Notes: generated by a model from the sequence alone, not told the origin. Shown: positions 27,070-35,303, numbered from the stretch's first letter. The stretch: 64,000 nt of DNA from Desertivirga xinjiangensis (GCF_024436435.1 NZ_JAFMZP010000002.1:434001-498000); one strand, 5' to 3'. Numbers and translations are program-made.

Positions 27070-27483
27070 ATGCTTTACTATAACATATATACTCATATTG
27101 CTGATAAACAATTTTTTGAGATACAAGAAAAGCTTATCGCCCTTGAAAAGTTAATGCTTGACAGGCTGACAGAATTAGAGTGGAACTTACTAAACCGGTC
27201 AAGGAAAATGACGCTTTAATAGTAGACTTTTATCGTGACGATGGGATCTTTATGGGAAATCTCGGATTCAATTATATTGATAAACCAGGGGGGGCACCTT
27301 TTCTTTTTATGTAGCTAAAAGTTATGATGTATTCCAAAACAGATATTTTGTAAAACAAAATATCTCGGAAGGTACAAGTTTAGCTTATTACGAACAAAAT
27401 ATTGATTTGATGCTCGATAAATCAATTCGTTTGTATGATCAGTGGGATAAAAACTATATTTTTATCAATACTATAGATGATTA
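27070..27483 (+). pseudogene. Frameshifted hypothetical gene with a G7 tract
   Basis: Pieces of what looks like one protein lie in three frames. MLYYNIYTHIADKQFFEIQE is at 27070-27219. VELTKPVKENDALIVDFYRD is at 27180-27330. GTFSFYVAKSYDVFQNRYFV to INTIDD is at about 27295-27483. The second break falls in a run of seven G (27288-27294). The rebuilt protein of ~135 residues would be a soluble, acidic, immunity-like protein. The stop overlaps the next ATG (27477), so the two formed an operon. Decay, phase variation at G7 or a sequencing error are all possible. Confidence 0.55.
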
Positions 27484-27710
27484 GAAAGAAACTAACTGTG
27501 TTTAGTAATTCAATGTTGTTTGTTTTGAATCCGGTGTCAGAAATCGTCTTATCTACTGACTCAAATGGAAGTGAGCGTTATTTTAATATACAAGACTTAA
27601 TTGCTGGAAAGTGGGGCTATAGGGGGATGCAGGATATTGAATTTGCCTATAATCGAAAATGGTTTCAGCCGAATGAGATTAATGCTCTGGAAAAGTTAGA
27701 TTGTCAATGA
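27477..27710 (+). CDS. Small hypothetical protein, 77 residues
   Basis: Begins inside the last codons of the preceding broken gene (ATGATTAG overlap) and ends before a clear terminator. The sequence has mixed beta/helix character (SNSMLFVLNPVSEIVLST, KWGYRGMQDIEFAYNRKWF). I do not recognise it. The coupling suggests it worked together with the upstream gene. Confidence 0.5.
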   Translation: MIRKKLTVFSNSMLFVLNPVSEIVLSTDSNGSERYFNIQDLIAGKWGYRGMQDIEFAYNRKWFQPNEINALEKLDCQ

Positions 27711-27778
27711 TGATGTCCAAATGACGCTAGGCTATTCTAAATTAGCAACTATTGGATGCTGTTGTGGCTGCAGGCAGT

Positions 27779-27800
27779 AAGGCCTTTCTATAGGCCTTTA
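27779..27800 (+). terminator. Terminator after the 77-residue gene
   Basis: AAGGCCT and AGGCCTT (27779-27785, 27792-27798) around a six-base loop, then TTA. It lies between convergent genes. Confidence 0.6.
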
Positions 27801-27855
27801 CAACATTTATACAAATCTTGTATGTGATTCTTTCCTTTTGCTCGCCTGATATTTT

Positions 27856-29019
27856 TTACATATTAAGCTTATCCATGTCCAAAGTTGTAGCAGATGGCGT
27901 GTAACCTCTTACTTTAAATACCTGCCTGTTAGCAGGAAGGTAATTAACTTCGCCGCCGCGCCGGGTATAAATTGCCAGACCGCCTCCACTTCCGGGAGCG
28001 CCCAAGAAGGGTGGGGGATATGCTTTTACGATTGCTATATCACTTACCGGTATATTGGCGACATCCTGTGCGGATACCCTCATTTCATTTATGAAAAACG
28101 TTACAGGTGAACCCCGCCACCTTGCAGTCCCCCCATAAAAGCCTCCCGGTGCTATTTGCAGACCTGCAATCCTGCCTTGCAGAAAAGTGAAAATATCTGA
28201 AAACCCTAATGCATGAGGGTCATCCATAATACTGATCAGTCGTTCGTTGCCCGACTGAAATAATCCGCTAACATATTCTTCATCAAACTGCTGGGCAGGA
28301 CTTTTGGTGGTACCCGTTACTACTACTGCCTGCAGTTCAATCCCCGGGCCTGCAAAACTAGCTTCCGCGGCTTTGACGGGCTGGTCCAGGCTTAATCGCA
28401 TAGCTGATGAAGGCTTGCCGAGATAAAATACCTTGCCCGCCACCGCTAAGGGTTTATAAGTGGAATCGAGTAGAGTACTGATACGGATGTTGAGCGGCTG
28501 CTTAGTGTTTCCTGCATCGGAAAAGGCCATCAGTGCATTGTCTTCAAATAGCCAGTTATTGATGGAAAAAGTGCCGTTCTGTGATACGGGAACTTCCTGG
28601 TCGGCCCAATCGCCCGTTTTTGTGAGTAGCATAGCTTGTATACTGCCAATGTTCTTTGCATCCTGTATTTTACCTCTCACTTCGAAGAAGCGTTGTTGCA
28701 AACCTGCCAGCAACGTGTATTTGCCTCTTGCCAGCGAATCAGGTAGATACAACGCACCGGAGGCCTGTCCGTTGATCATGGGCCAGCGGAGCTGCGTACG
28801 CAGTCCTTGTTCGTTTTCAATGGTCAGCTCCAGCGTCGCCAGGGACTGATTTATTATCCGACCGCTACTATCTTTGTAATCCACCTTTACAATTAACGAA
28901 TCACCAGGTTGTAATATGTTCTTATTCAGTTGTATATCCAGCCTGTGCTTGTTTTGTTGTGCCTGTACGGTGCTCGTCATCAGCAGGCAGGCAAAAAGGG
29001 ATAAAACCACGCTTTTCAT
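27856..29019 (-). CDS. Secreted protein with macroglobulin-like and TonB-plug domains (intact copy B)
   Basis: 387 residues. Signal peptide MKSVVLSLFACLLMTSTVQA. Residues ~25-110 form an MG2-like beta-sandwich (LQPGDSLIVKVDYKDSSGRI). Residues ~240-360 match the TonB-dependent-receptor plug (LQAVVVTGTTKS, IFTFLQGRIAGLQIAPGG, TFFINEMRVSAQDVANIPVS, GGGLAIYTRRGG). No beta-barrel follows, so it cannot be a channel by itself. Similar barrel-less plug proteins are common in Bacteroidetes, with uncertain roles. Two damaged copies are nearby (22186-22539 and 31066-32141). This is the only copy with a full reading frame. Confidence 0.8.
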   Translation of the reverse strand: MKSVVLSLFACLLMTSTVQAQQNKHRLDIQLNKNILQPGDSLIVKVDYKDSSGRIINQSLATLELTIENEQGLRTQLRWPMINGQASGALYLPDSLARGKYTLLAGLQQRFFEVRGKIQDAKNIGSIQAMLLTKTGDWADQEVPVSQNGTFSINNWLFEDNALMAFSDAGNTKQPLNIRISTLLDSTYKPLAVAGKVFYLGKPSSAMRLSLDQPVKAAEASFAGPGIELQAVVVTGTTKSPAQQFDEEYVSGLFQSGNERLISIMDDPHALGFSDIFTFLQGRIAGLQIAPGGFYGGTARWRGSPVTFFINEMRVSAQDVANIPVSDIAIVKAYPPPFLGAPGSGGGLAIYTRRGGEVNYLPANRQVFKVRGYTPSATTLDMDKLNM

Positions 29020-29205
29020 ATAAATAAATTGAACAAAATTGAAGCCAGCAATTGCTGACGAGACAGAAAAGAAAAAATAAAATGCAAGGGGAGCGATTTC
29101 GAAACGGTTAAGTATCAGAACACTACCTTTGTTACATTGATGAACGGGAAAAGTGAATGGAAATTTTAAGAATTACAGAAAAAACCTTTCGGATCTTATC
29201 ATTTC
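27943..29205. repeat. Large direct repeat, copy B
   Basis: About 1.26 kb nearly identical to 31066-32327, covering most of the plug gene and its upstream flank. The homology resumes at 30044-30423 versus 32485-32880, so the whole block (plug gene, VapBC-type module, hypothetical gene) was once duplicated. Confidence 0.85.
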
Positions 29206-29245
29206 AGGCCTGGAACGAAGCGAAGGAGAACTTAAGTCTTAAATG

Positions 29246-29644
29246 TTACTCAACCCAATTTTCAATTTGAATATCATTAAGTCGTTCAAAATCTGAGACA
29301 TTTCTTGTAACGAGTACTAAATTGTTGGATATGGCTGTAGCACCAATTAATAAATCAAAATCATCGAGTATATTTCCAGTTTTTCTCAATCTTGCTTTCT
29401 CAGAAGCATAAACATCTAGAGAATTAAAAATGGGTACTACGGTAAATCTTTGCTGAAGCTCAAAGATCTTTAACATGTTTTTTTCTGGAGTATTACTATT
29501 TGCTGCACCGTATTTCAATTCTGCTATAGTTATTTCGGAAAGAAAACACTTATTAATGCCAACAGCCTCTATACGGTCTGCTAAGCCAAATTGGCCCTTA
29601 AAAAGGTAAATGCAAATATTTGTATCAAGTAAATATTGCTTCAA
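29246..29644 (-). CDS. vapC: VapC-type PIN-domain ribonuclease toxin
   Basis: 132 residues with all PIN acidic positions: Asp7 in LLDTNI, Glu42 in ITIAELKYG, Asp97 in DDFDLLIGATA and Asp118 in TRNVSDFE. VapC toxins are Mg-dependent RNases that cut tRNA or rRNA. The start codon is TTG at 29644 and overlaps the TGA stop of the antitoxin gene, so expression depends on translation of the antitoxin. The module sits inside one copy of a large duplicated block. In the other copy only the first ~30 codons of this gene remain (32399-32489). Confidence 0.92.
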   Translation of the reverse strand: MKQYLLDTNICIYLFKGQFGLADRIEAVGINKCFLSEITIAELKYGAANSNTPEKNMLKIFELQQRFTVVPIFNSLDVYASEKARLRKTGNILDDFDLLIGATAISNNLVLVTRNVSDFERLNDIQIENWVE

Positions 29645-29886
29645 AACGATTCAATAGAGCGTGTAAAAGAACGTGCCTGTTTTAAATCTGAAATAATCTC
29701 ATCTGCCGATTTCTCATTTATGAAATCACCTTCTAAGGCTTTAAGAGAGAGGTTTTTAGTCTTTTTTGAAGTCTTCAATGAGGCAGATAATCCCGATATT
29801 AAATCAAGTTTACTATTAGGGCTTAATGTTTTAAGAAGTTCAAGATAACTATCTACTAATCTTTTATTAATATCAACCGTTTGCAT
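29641..29886 (-). CDS. VapB-like antitoxin
   Basis: Start set at 29886 (MQTVDINKRLVDSYLELLKT), giving 81 residues; the longer frame to 29931 has no support. The N-terminal part is helical, and the C-terminal half (KALEGDFINEKSADEIISDL) is the acidic, probably disordered region that would wrap the PIN toxin. Order antitoxin-toxin with a four-base overlap is standard for VapBC. No clear AbrB or RHH DNA-binding motif is visible, so how it regulates transcription is unknown. Confidence 0.8.
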   Translation of the reverse strand: MQTVDINKRLVDSYLELLKTLSPNSKLDLISGLSASLKTSKKTKNLSLKALEGDFINEKSADEIISDLKQARSFTRSIESF

Positions 29887-30057
29887 AATCTTCCTTTCTA
29901 TCTTAGCAAAAATACAATAATTCGTATACAATAACCATGCAGGGATTTATTCAAATGTCGTTTTGTTTAACTCTCAATTTACATTTGAATTTTTGGATTA
30001 CTTTGACTTCCGTTTTAAGAAGGCACAAACCTGCAGTTATATTATTCTATAGACTCT

Positions 30058-30423
30058 TCAATTTGTGACATCCTTATCCTCAATAAGCCTCAAAACAACC
30101 TCATACGGCGTTTTCTTCTCCCATTTTGCTATTAACCATGCAATAAAGCTCAGGCTAAAGATGTCGCTGTTTCCTGCTAATTTTAGTAGTTCTAAAACCT
30201 CGTTCCTGTACGCAGGCTCGAACTGCAGATCAGGTTTGAGCAGGTGCTTCTCAACCAATTTCAGAAACACTAATACACGGTCTTCCGATGTTTTCAGTAA
30301 ATACTTCTTATACCTTCGCCGAAGCTGTTCAGCCGGGACATGGCAAGCTCAATATTGGAAAATTGTGCCTGAGTCAAAATTTCCATGACATTCTTTCGGA
30401 TGGTCCATAACATGCCCATCCTC
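30058..30423 (-). pseudogene. Truncated, frameshifted copy of the gene at 32522-33001
   Basis: Nearly identical to the 3' two thirds of the intact paralogue (FLKLVEKHLLKPDLQFEPAY ... IAWLIAKWEKKTPYEVVLRL). One G is lost near 30322, breaking the frame, and homology ends at 30423, where unrelated sequence begins. Only 70 codons are open. Confidence 0.8.
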
Positions 30424-30459
30424 TTTGTCGTGTCCTCAAAATATTTTGTAATTGGCTAA

Positions 30460-30819
30460 TCAGTACTCTTTAATCAACACTTTTGCAGGAATATGCAAAA
30501 TTTCATTGAGTTTACGAATCATGGCCAGACTCAATTTTCTTTTTCCGGAAAGTATTTCAGACTTCCGGGAACGATAACCCAGGATGTCACCCAGTTCTTT
30601 TTCGGAAATCCCCATCTGATCAAGTCTAAACTTAATAGCTTCTAATGGATTTGGAGAAGGTATAGGAAAATGTATCAATTCATATTCTTTGATCAAAATA
30701 CTCAAAATCTCTAACTCATCTGAAGCAGTAGACCCTTCTTTTATGTCAGCTTGCATCAACTCATAAACACGGGCCAAAGCGTTATTATATTGTTCTTCTG
30801 TTTTAATTGGCTTTAACAT
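30460..30819 (-). CDS. higA: HigA-type antitoxin with C-terminal HTH
   Basis: 119 residues. An N-terminal helical part (TEEQYNNALARVYELMQADI) is followed by an XRE-type helix-turn-helix at residues ~70-119 (ISEKELGDILGYRSRKSEIL, then GKRKLSLAMIRKLNEIL). This is the layout of Bacteroidetes HigA antitoxins encoded after HigB. Its ATG overlaps the 3' end of the higB remnant (30803-30820), as in functional modules, but that toxin is destroyed. The gene is therefore an orphan antitoxin that could still act as a DNA-binding protein. Confidence 0.85.
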   Translation of the reverse strand: MLKPIKTEEQYNNALARVYELMQADIKEGSTASDELEILSILIKEYELIHFPIPSPNPLEAIKFRLDQMGISEKELGDILGYRSRKSEILSGKRKLSLAMIRKLNEILHIPAKVLIKEY

Positions 30820-31065
30820 AACCTATTGTTTTTGCATCTATTTGATCATACTGTTCGTGCGTACCGAACCAAACGACAAATACGATTTTTAGTCTATACT
30901 CAATGTCAACAATTAAGCGATAAAATTACCATGAATATAGAAGACAACTCTCTTGTTCGTAAGAATGGACGCGTTTCGATACTGCGCCTTTAGTTCGTTC
31001 GGGCTGTGCCAGAATGCTGCCGAAGTTTCTTCATACCAACTCAATAAAGCTTGTTCAGCCTGTGG
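30803..31065 (-). pseudogene. higB: Broken HigB toxin: 5' end replaced and frameshifted
   Basis: Read on the minus strand, the HigB core is recognisable: QAEQALLSWYEETSAAFWHS, ILTNKRVVFYIHGN, then in another frame YRLIVDIEYRLKIVFVVWFG and THEQYDQIDAKTIGYVKAN with its stop at 30803-30805 overlapping higA. One base is missing at about 30922, where HGN should continue into DYRL. The first ~20 codons are replaced at 31065/31066 by the plug gene, which happens to join in frame (GGEVN to PQAEQ). HigB toxins are ribosome-dependent mRNA endonucleases; this one cannot be active. Confidence 0.85.
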
Positions 31066-32141
31066 ATTAACTTCGCCGCCGCGCCGGGTATAAATTGCCA
31101 GACCGCCTCCACTTCCGGGAGCGCCCATGAAGGGTGGGGGATATGCTTTTACGATTGCTATATCACTTACCGGTATATTGGCGACATCCTGTGCGGACAC
31201 CCTCATTTCATTTATAAAAAACGTCATAGGTGAACCCCGCCACCTGGCAGTCCCACCATTAAAGCCTCCAGGTGCTATTTGCAGACCTGCAATTCTACCC
31301 TGCAGAAAGTGAAAATATCTGAAAAGCCTAATGCATGAGGGTCATCCATAATACTGATCAGTCGTTCGTTGCCCGACTGAAATAATCCGCTAACATATTC
31401 TTCATCAAACTGCTGGGCAGGACTTTTGGTGGTACCCGTTACTACTACTGCCTGCAGTTCAATACCCTGGCCTGCAAAACTAGCTTCCGGGGCTTTGACG
31501 GGCTGGTCCAGGCTTAACCGCATAGCTGATGAAGGCTTGCCGAGATAAAATACCTTGCCCGCCACCGCTAAGGGTTTATAAGTGGAATCGAGTAGAGTAC
31601 TGATACGGATGTTGAGCGGCCGCTTAGTGTTTCCTGCATCGGAAAAGGCCATCAGTGCATTGTCTTCAAATAGCCAGTTATTGATGGAAAACGTGCCGTT
31701 CTGTGATACGGGAACTTCCTGGTCGGCCCAATCGCCCGTTTTGGTGAGTAGCATAGCTTGTATACTACCAATGTTCTTTGCATCCTGTATTTTGCCTCTC
31801 ACTTCGAAGAAGCGTTGTTGCAAACCTGCCAGCAACGTGTATTTGCCTCTTGCCAGCGAATCAGGTAGATACAAGGCACCAGAGGCCTGTCCGTTGATCA
31901 TGGGCCAGCGGAGCTGCGTACGCAGTCCTTGTTCGTTTTCAATAATCAACTCCAGTGTTGCCAGTGACTGATTTATTATCCGACCGCTACTATCTTTATA
32001 ATCCACCTTTACTATTAACGAATCGCCAGGCTGTAATACGTTCTTATTCAGTTGTATATCCAGCCTGTGCTTGTTTTGTTGTGCCTGTATCGTGCTCTTC
32101 ATCAGCAGGAAGGTCAAAAGGGATAAAATCACGCTTTTCAT
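31066..32141 (-). pseudogene. TonB-plug gene copy C, frameshifted and 3'-truncated
   Basis: About 95% identical by eye to the intact gene at 27856-29019 (estimate, not computed). The first 280 codons are open from 32141 (signal peptide MKSVILSLLTFLLMKSTIQA). Then one A is missing from a short run at about 31307, so the frame stops at 31275. The rest of the plug domain continues in another frame and is cut at 31066, where the HigB remnant begins. It was evidently intact before the fusion. Confidence 0.85.
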
Positions 32142-32398
32142 ATAAATACATTGAACAAAATTGAAGCCAGCAAGCGCTGACGAGACAGAAAATAAAAAAT
32201 AAAATCCAAGGGGAGCGATTTCGAAACAGCTAAGTATCAGAACACTACCTTTGTAACATTAATGAACGGGAAAAGGGAATGAAAATTTTAAGATTACAGA
32301 AAATCCTTTCAGATCTTATCATTTTATTATAAGACCTGATAGAGTAAGGAGTACAGTCGATAACGCTTACTAGCCGGTCTTCATTTTCTGTTTTTATC

Positions 32399-32489
32399 AA
32401 TGCCAACAGCCTCTATACGGTCTGCTAAGCTAAATTGGCCCCTTAAAAAGGTAAATGCAAATATTCGTATCAAGTAAATATTGCTTCAA
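32399..32489 (-). pseudogene. Remnant of the vapC 5' end
   Basis: Ninety bases matching 29553-29643, the first ~30 codons of vapC (KQYLLDTNICIYLF region, with small changes and one extra base). The rest of vapC and all of its antitoxin gene are absent from this copy of the duplicated block. Confidence 0.8.
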
Positions 32490-32521
32490 TTCTTCTATCG
32501 ACTCTTTAATTCGTGACATCC

Positions 32522-33001
32522 TTATCCAATCACTCTCAAAACAACTTCATACGGTGTTTTCTTCTCCCATTTTGCTATTAACCATGCAATAAAGCTCAGG
32601 CTAAAGATGTCGTTGTTTCCTGTTAATTTTAGTAGTTCTAGAACCTCATTCCTGTACGCAGGATCGAACTGCAGATCAGGTTTGAGCAGGTGCTTTTCAA
32701 CCAATTTCAGAAACACTAATACACGGTCTTCCGATGTTTTCAGTAAATACTTCTTATACCTGCGCCGGAAGCTGTTCAGCCGGGACATGGCAAGCTCAAT
32801 ATTAGAGAACTGTGCCTGGATTAAAATTTCCATGACATTCTTTCGGATGGTCCATAACATGCCCATCCTCTTTTCATACCAGGCATCACTGCAGGTCAGC
32901 AGGCTTAACTCTTTCAAACTTCGCTTGTCATTTCGCAGCGCCAGAAACATAGTCAGGGCCTCCTGGTTTGCCTTACTTGCAGGTGAGCTGGGATATTGCA
33001 T
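32522..33001 (-). CDS. Conserved-type hypothetical protein, helical
   Basis: 159 residues, helical and basic (MSRLNSFRRRYKKYLLKTSE, FSLSFIAWLIAKWEKKTPYE). A second, broken copy is at 30058-30423. Its first ~16 codons (MQYPSSPASK) are antisense to a yiaA-like fragment on the plus strand, so the natural 5' end of this gene was probably lost at a junction near 32945 and the present start is accidental. The C-terminal block resembles a family of Bacteroidetes hypothetical proteins; no function is known. Confidence 0.55.
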   Translation of the reverse strand: MQYPSSPASKANQEALTMFLALRNDKRSLKELSLLTCSDAWYEKRMGMLWTIRKNVMEILIQAQFSNIELAMSRLNSFRRRYKKYLLKTSEDRVLVFLKLVEKHLLKPDLQFDPAYRNEVLELLKLTGNNDIFSLSFIAWLIAKWEKKTPYEVVLRVIG

Positions 33002-33326
33002 CGCCTTGTGGAATGCCGGTATGCTGTTGAACGAAAAAGGATATTATTTTACGATTTTATTATTTGGCTTGTTCGCCGTGATCTCGGTACAAAAAAGCGT
33101 GCGCGGCAGGGCAGAAGGAATTGCCGTTACAGATCTTTATTATGGTATAAGTTGGTTTGTCACTATCGCCGCCATGGTACTCCTGACTGTGGGCCTCTGG
33201 AATGCAGACCTCGCCCGAAGTGAAAAAGGATTTTACGCAATGGCATTCTGTCTGAATATGTTTTCGGCCATTGCAGTACAGAAGAATACCCGCGACGCTA
33301 AAATGTTAGAGGATAAAGAACTGTAA
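32955..33326 (+). pseudogene. 5'-truncated YiaA-like inner-membrane protein
   Basis: The plus-strand frame encodes the YiaA/YiaB two-helix family from residue ~10 onward: ASWFALLAGELGYCIALWNA, YFTILLFGLFAVISVQKSVR, YGISWFVTIAAMVLLTVGLW, and a last helix before IAVQKNTRD. Four membrane helices are kept and the stop is natural. No start codon or N-terminus fits before the junction near 32950, where the frame runs into the antisense of the neighbouring gene. It is probably untranslated unless an internal start is used (ATG at 33020). Confidence 0.75.
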
Positions 33327-33394
33327 CGTAGCGGTTGCAACCCCCGCAGTTACTTGCCGGTCAAGGCTGCAGGGTATTAGTTGAGTTCACGACA

Positions 33395-33673
33395 ATGGAA
33401 TTCATTAGTATCATCCTTATCCTGCTGGTGATCGTGCTGATCATCAATCAGAAATCCGCAATACTTAATAAAATCGGCGTACTGGAATCCCAGATCGATA
33501 AGCTTCAGAGGCAGTTGGGAAAGCTTCAGGAAGAAGACCGAGGAGCAGTTCAAGGGCCAAAAAGCGGAGGAAACGGCCGTAAATCTTTTAGTTGTACCTG
33601 TGCCTGTACCGGTAGTGTTTTTAAGACTTGGATCTTACACTCGATAGTTCGGCTTTGGTTGTTGCGGCATTAG
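33395..33673 (+). pseudogene. N-terminal fragment of a DUF2339-like membrane protein
   Basis: MEFISIILILLVIVLIINQK starts a membrane helix followed by a coiled coil (GVLESQIDKLQRQLGKLQ), the opening of DUF2339 proteins. After about residue 46 the original frame shifts: KTEEQFKGQKAEETAVNLLV and a PVPVPVV stretch continue in another frame before a stop. The large multi-helix body is missing. It lies right after the yiaA fragment, and both probably come from one older chromosomal segment. Confidence 0.6.
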
Positions 33674-33804
33674 TTGTGCGTTGTTAACATAACGTTAAAA
33701 TTTATCGCTTGGTACGTTAAAAAAAATATACTTTAAAAGCTGTTTTTTTACCGATTCCGTCGTTTATTTTTGGAAAAAGAACAACATTTTTCAGGAGAAT
33801 AAGC

Positions 33805-34548
33805 ATGGAATTTAACCCCCACAACCTAGTTATTCAACTTTGCATGCAGGGAATGGCCCTGGAAGACAAAGGGCAACCGGTAGAAGCAGCCGGTCTTTTC
33901 CTTCGGGCCTGGAACGAAGCGAAAAACGACTTTGAAAAGTTTATTGCCGCTTGGTATGTGGCCAGGGTTCAGCCAGATGTTTCTGACAGGGCGAAGTGGT
34001 ACGAAACCACATTAGAATTAATCCTGGAGGTTAATAATGACGCTGTTAAGGGGGCGTTTCCTGCGCTGTATTCCAATTTGGCAAAAAGTTACGAGGAGCT
34101 CGGCGACTTCGATAGCGCAAAAAAGTATCACCATTTAGCCTCAGCACCGGCGAGCCAACCCTCCGACAAAGGTCCCTTTTATCATGGGACCAGAGCAGAC
34201 CTCCAGGTGGGTGATCTGCTGACCGCCGGTCGCAATTCAAACTACCAAACGGAACTCACGATGAACCATATTTATTTTACCGCCCTCGTTAACGGAGCAG
34301 GTCTGGCCGCTGCCTTAGCAAAGGGCGAAGGGGCGGAGCGAGTTTATACAGTTGAGCCCACAGGCGATTTTGAGGATGATCCCAATGTGACCAACAAAAA
34401 ATTTCCGGGCAATCCAACCCGTTCTTATCGAACCCGGGAACCTTTGAAGGTCATTGGTGAGGCAACGGAATGGTCAAGGCTAACGCCTGAGCAATTACAA
34501 CAATGGCGGAAAAAACTCGCTGATAACCAGGGAGAGATTATTAATTAG
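33805..34548 (+). CDS. arr: Rifampin ADP-ribosyltransferase (Arr) with TPR-like N-terminal domain
   Basis: 247 residues; start preceded by AGGAG. The N-terminal ~110 residues are helical and TPR-like (QGMALEDKGQPVEAAGLFLR, YSNLAKSYEELGDFDSAKKY). The C-terminal ~125 residues are the Arr domain, with its catalytic triad visible as His127 (FYHGT), Tyr157 (HIYFT) and Asp191/192 (FEDDPNVTNKKFPGNPT). Arr transfers ADP-ribose from NAD to the 23-hydroxyl of rifamycins, giving resistance. Classic Arr enzymes are the C-terminal part alone. The fused N-terminal domain occurs in many Bacteroidetes homologues and its role is unclear. Resistance itself is predicted, not shown. Confidence 0.9.
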   Translation: MEFNPHNLVIQLCMQGMALEDKGQPVEAAGLFLRAWNEAKNDFEKFIAAWYVARVQPDVSDRAKWYETTLELILEVNNDAVKGAFPALYSNLAKSYEELGDFDSAKKYHHLASAPASQPSDKGPFYHGTRADLQVGDLLTAGRNSNYQTELTMNHIYFTALVNGAGLAAALAKGEGAERVYTVEPTGDFEDDPNVTNKKFPGNPTRSYRTREPLKVIGEATEWSRLTPEQLQQWRKKLADNQGEIIN

Positions 34549-34570
34549 AGTTTCTGTCAAAATATTTTAC

Positions 34571-34603
34571 TTTACGTATCATTGTTTAAAAATATTAGAT
34601 TTG
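34571..34603 (+). promoter_or_regulatory. Candidate promoter of the sigma factor gene
   Basis: TAGATTTG at 34596-34603 matches the Bacteroidetes -7 box. A weaker TTTAC at 34571-34575 is at the right spacing for the -33 element. It would give a leader of about 100 bases before the sigma gene. Confidence 0.45.
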
Positions 34604-34712
34604 TTTTTCAGCGATATCTGACGCAATAACCATTTATACTGTAAGATGCAGACTAACACTCGGAAGGGGATTAATATGGCTTTCTGCTTATTGATTTTAA
34701 ACATTATCCTGT

Positions 34713-35303
34713 ATGGTTCTAAAACCGCTATATAGTGATTTTGAGCTGTTGCAAAAGATAGCAGCAGGAGATGAACATGCCTTCAAATTATTCTATTATA
34801 AGTATAATAAGACCGTTTACCTTTATGCATACCGCATCCTTGACTCTGACTTACATGCCGAGGAATTGATGCAGGAAGTTATGCTAAAGATCTGGATGTT
34901 GGGGGATGAATTACTGGGAGTGAATCATCTGGAAGATTACTTGAGGACTATGTGTCGCAATCGTTGTTACAACAAACTACGGCAATTGAGAAGAGAGGCT
35001 TCTAAAAACAGGGCTGCTACAGACGACTGGAAAGATGAAAGCAATGTGACCGAAGAGACGATATTGTTAAATGAAGCAAAAGGCCTTCTTGAAGAGGCTA
35101 TCGCAAAGTTACCTGCCCAACAGCGTAAAGTTTATAATTTGTGCCAGGTTCAGGGCCTTAAATATGAAGAGGCTGCCAGGCAGCTTGATATTTCTGTTCT
35201 AACCGTTCAATCTTATATGAAAATAGCTTTGCGCTCCATTAGGGCAAATATGCGTAATCATACTGGCGCGGTGGTAATACTGCTTACGTTAATTTATAGA
35301 TAA
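34713..35303 (+). CDS. ECF sigma factor (FecI-like)
   Basis: 196 residues. Region 2 is seen at residues ~28-90 (FKLFYYKYNKTVYLYAYRIL, AEELMQEVMLKIWM) and region 4 at ~125-180 (LEEAIAKLPAQQRKVYNLCQ, YEEAARQLDISVLTVQSYMK). Such sigma factors are activated when an STN-domain receptor signals through a FecR protein. The anti-sigma gene and an STN-SusC gene follow directly, so this is the regulator of the ribose-type locus. The C-terminus ends in a hydrophobic tail (AVVILLTLIY). The last ~50 bases and downstream flank are duplicated behind the stop. Confidence 0.93.
   Translation: MVLKPLYSDFELLQKIAAGDEHAFKLFYYKYNKTVYLYAYRILDSDLHAEELMQEVMLKIWMLGDELLGVNHLEDYLRTMCRNRCYNKLRQLRREASKNRAATDDWKDESNVTEETILLNEAKGLLEEAIAKLPAQQRKVYNLCQVQGLKYEEAARQLDISVLTVQSYMKIALRSIRANMRNHTGAVVILLTLIYR

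Noticed and set aside
32607-33326. A 239-residue plus-strand frame
   Set aside because: Its first ~115 residues are antisense to the duplicated hypothetical gene and have no family features. Only the part from about 32955 is yiaA-like.
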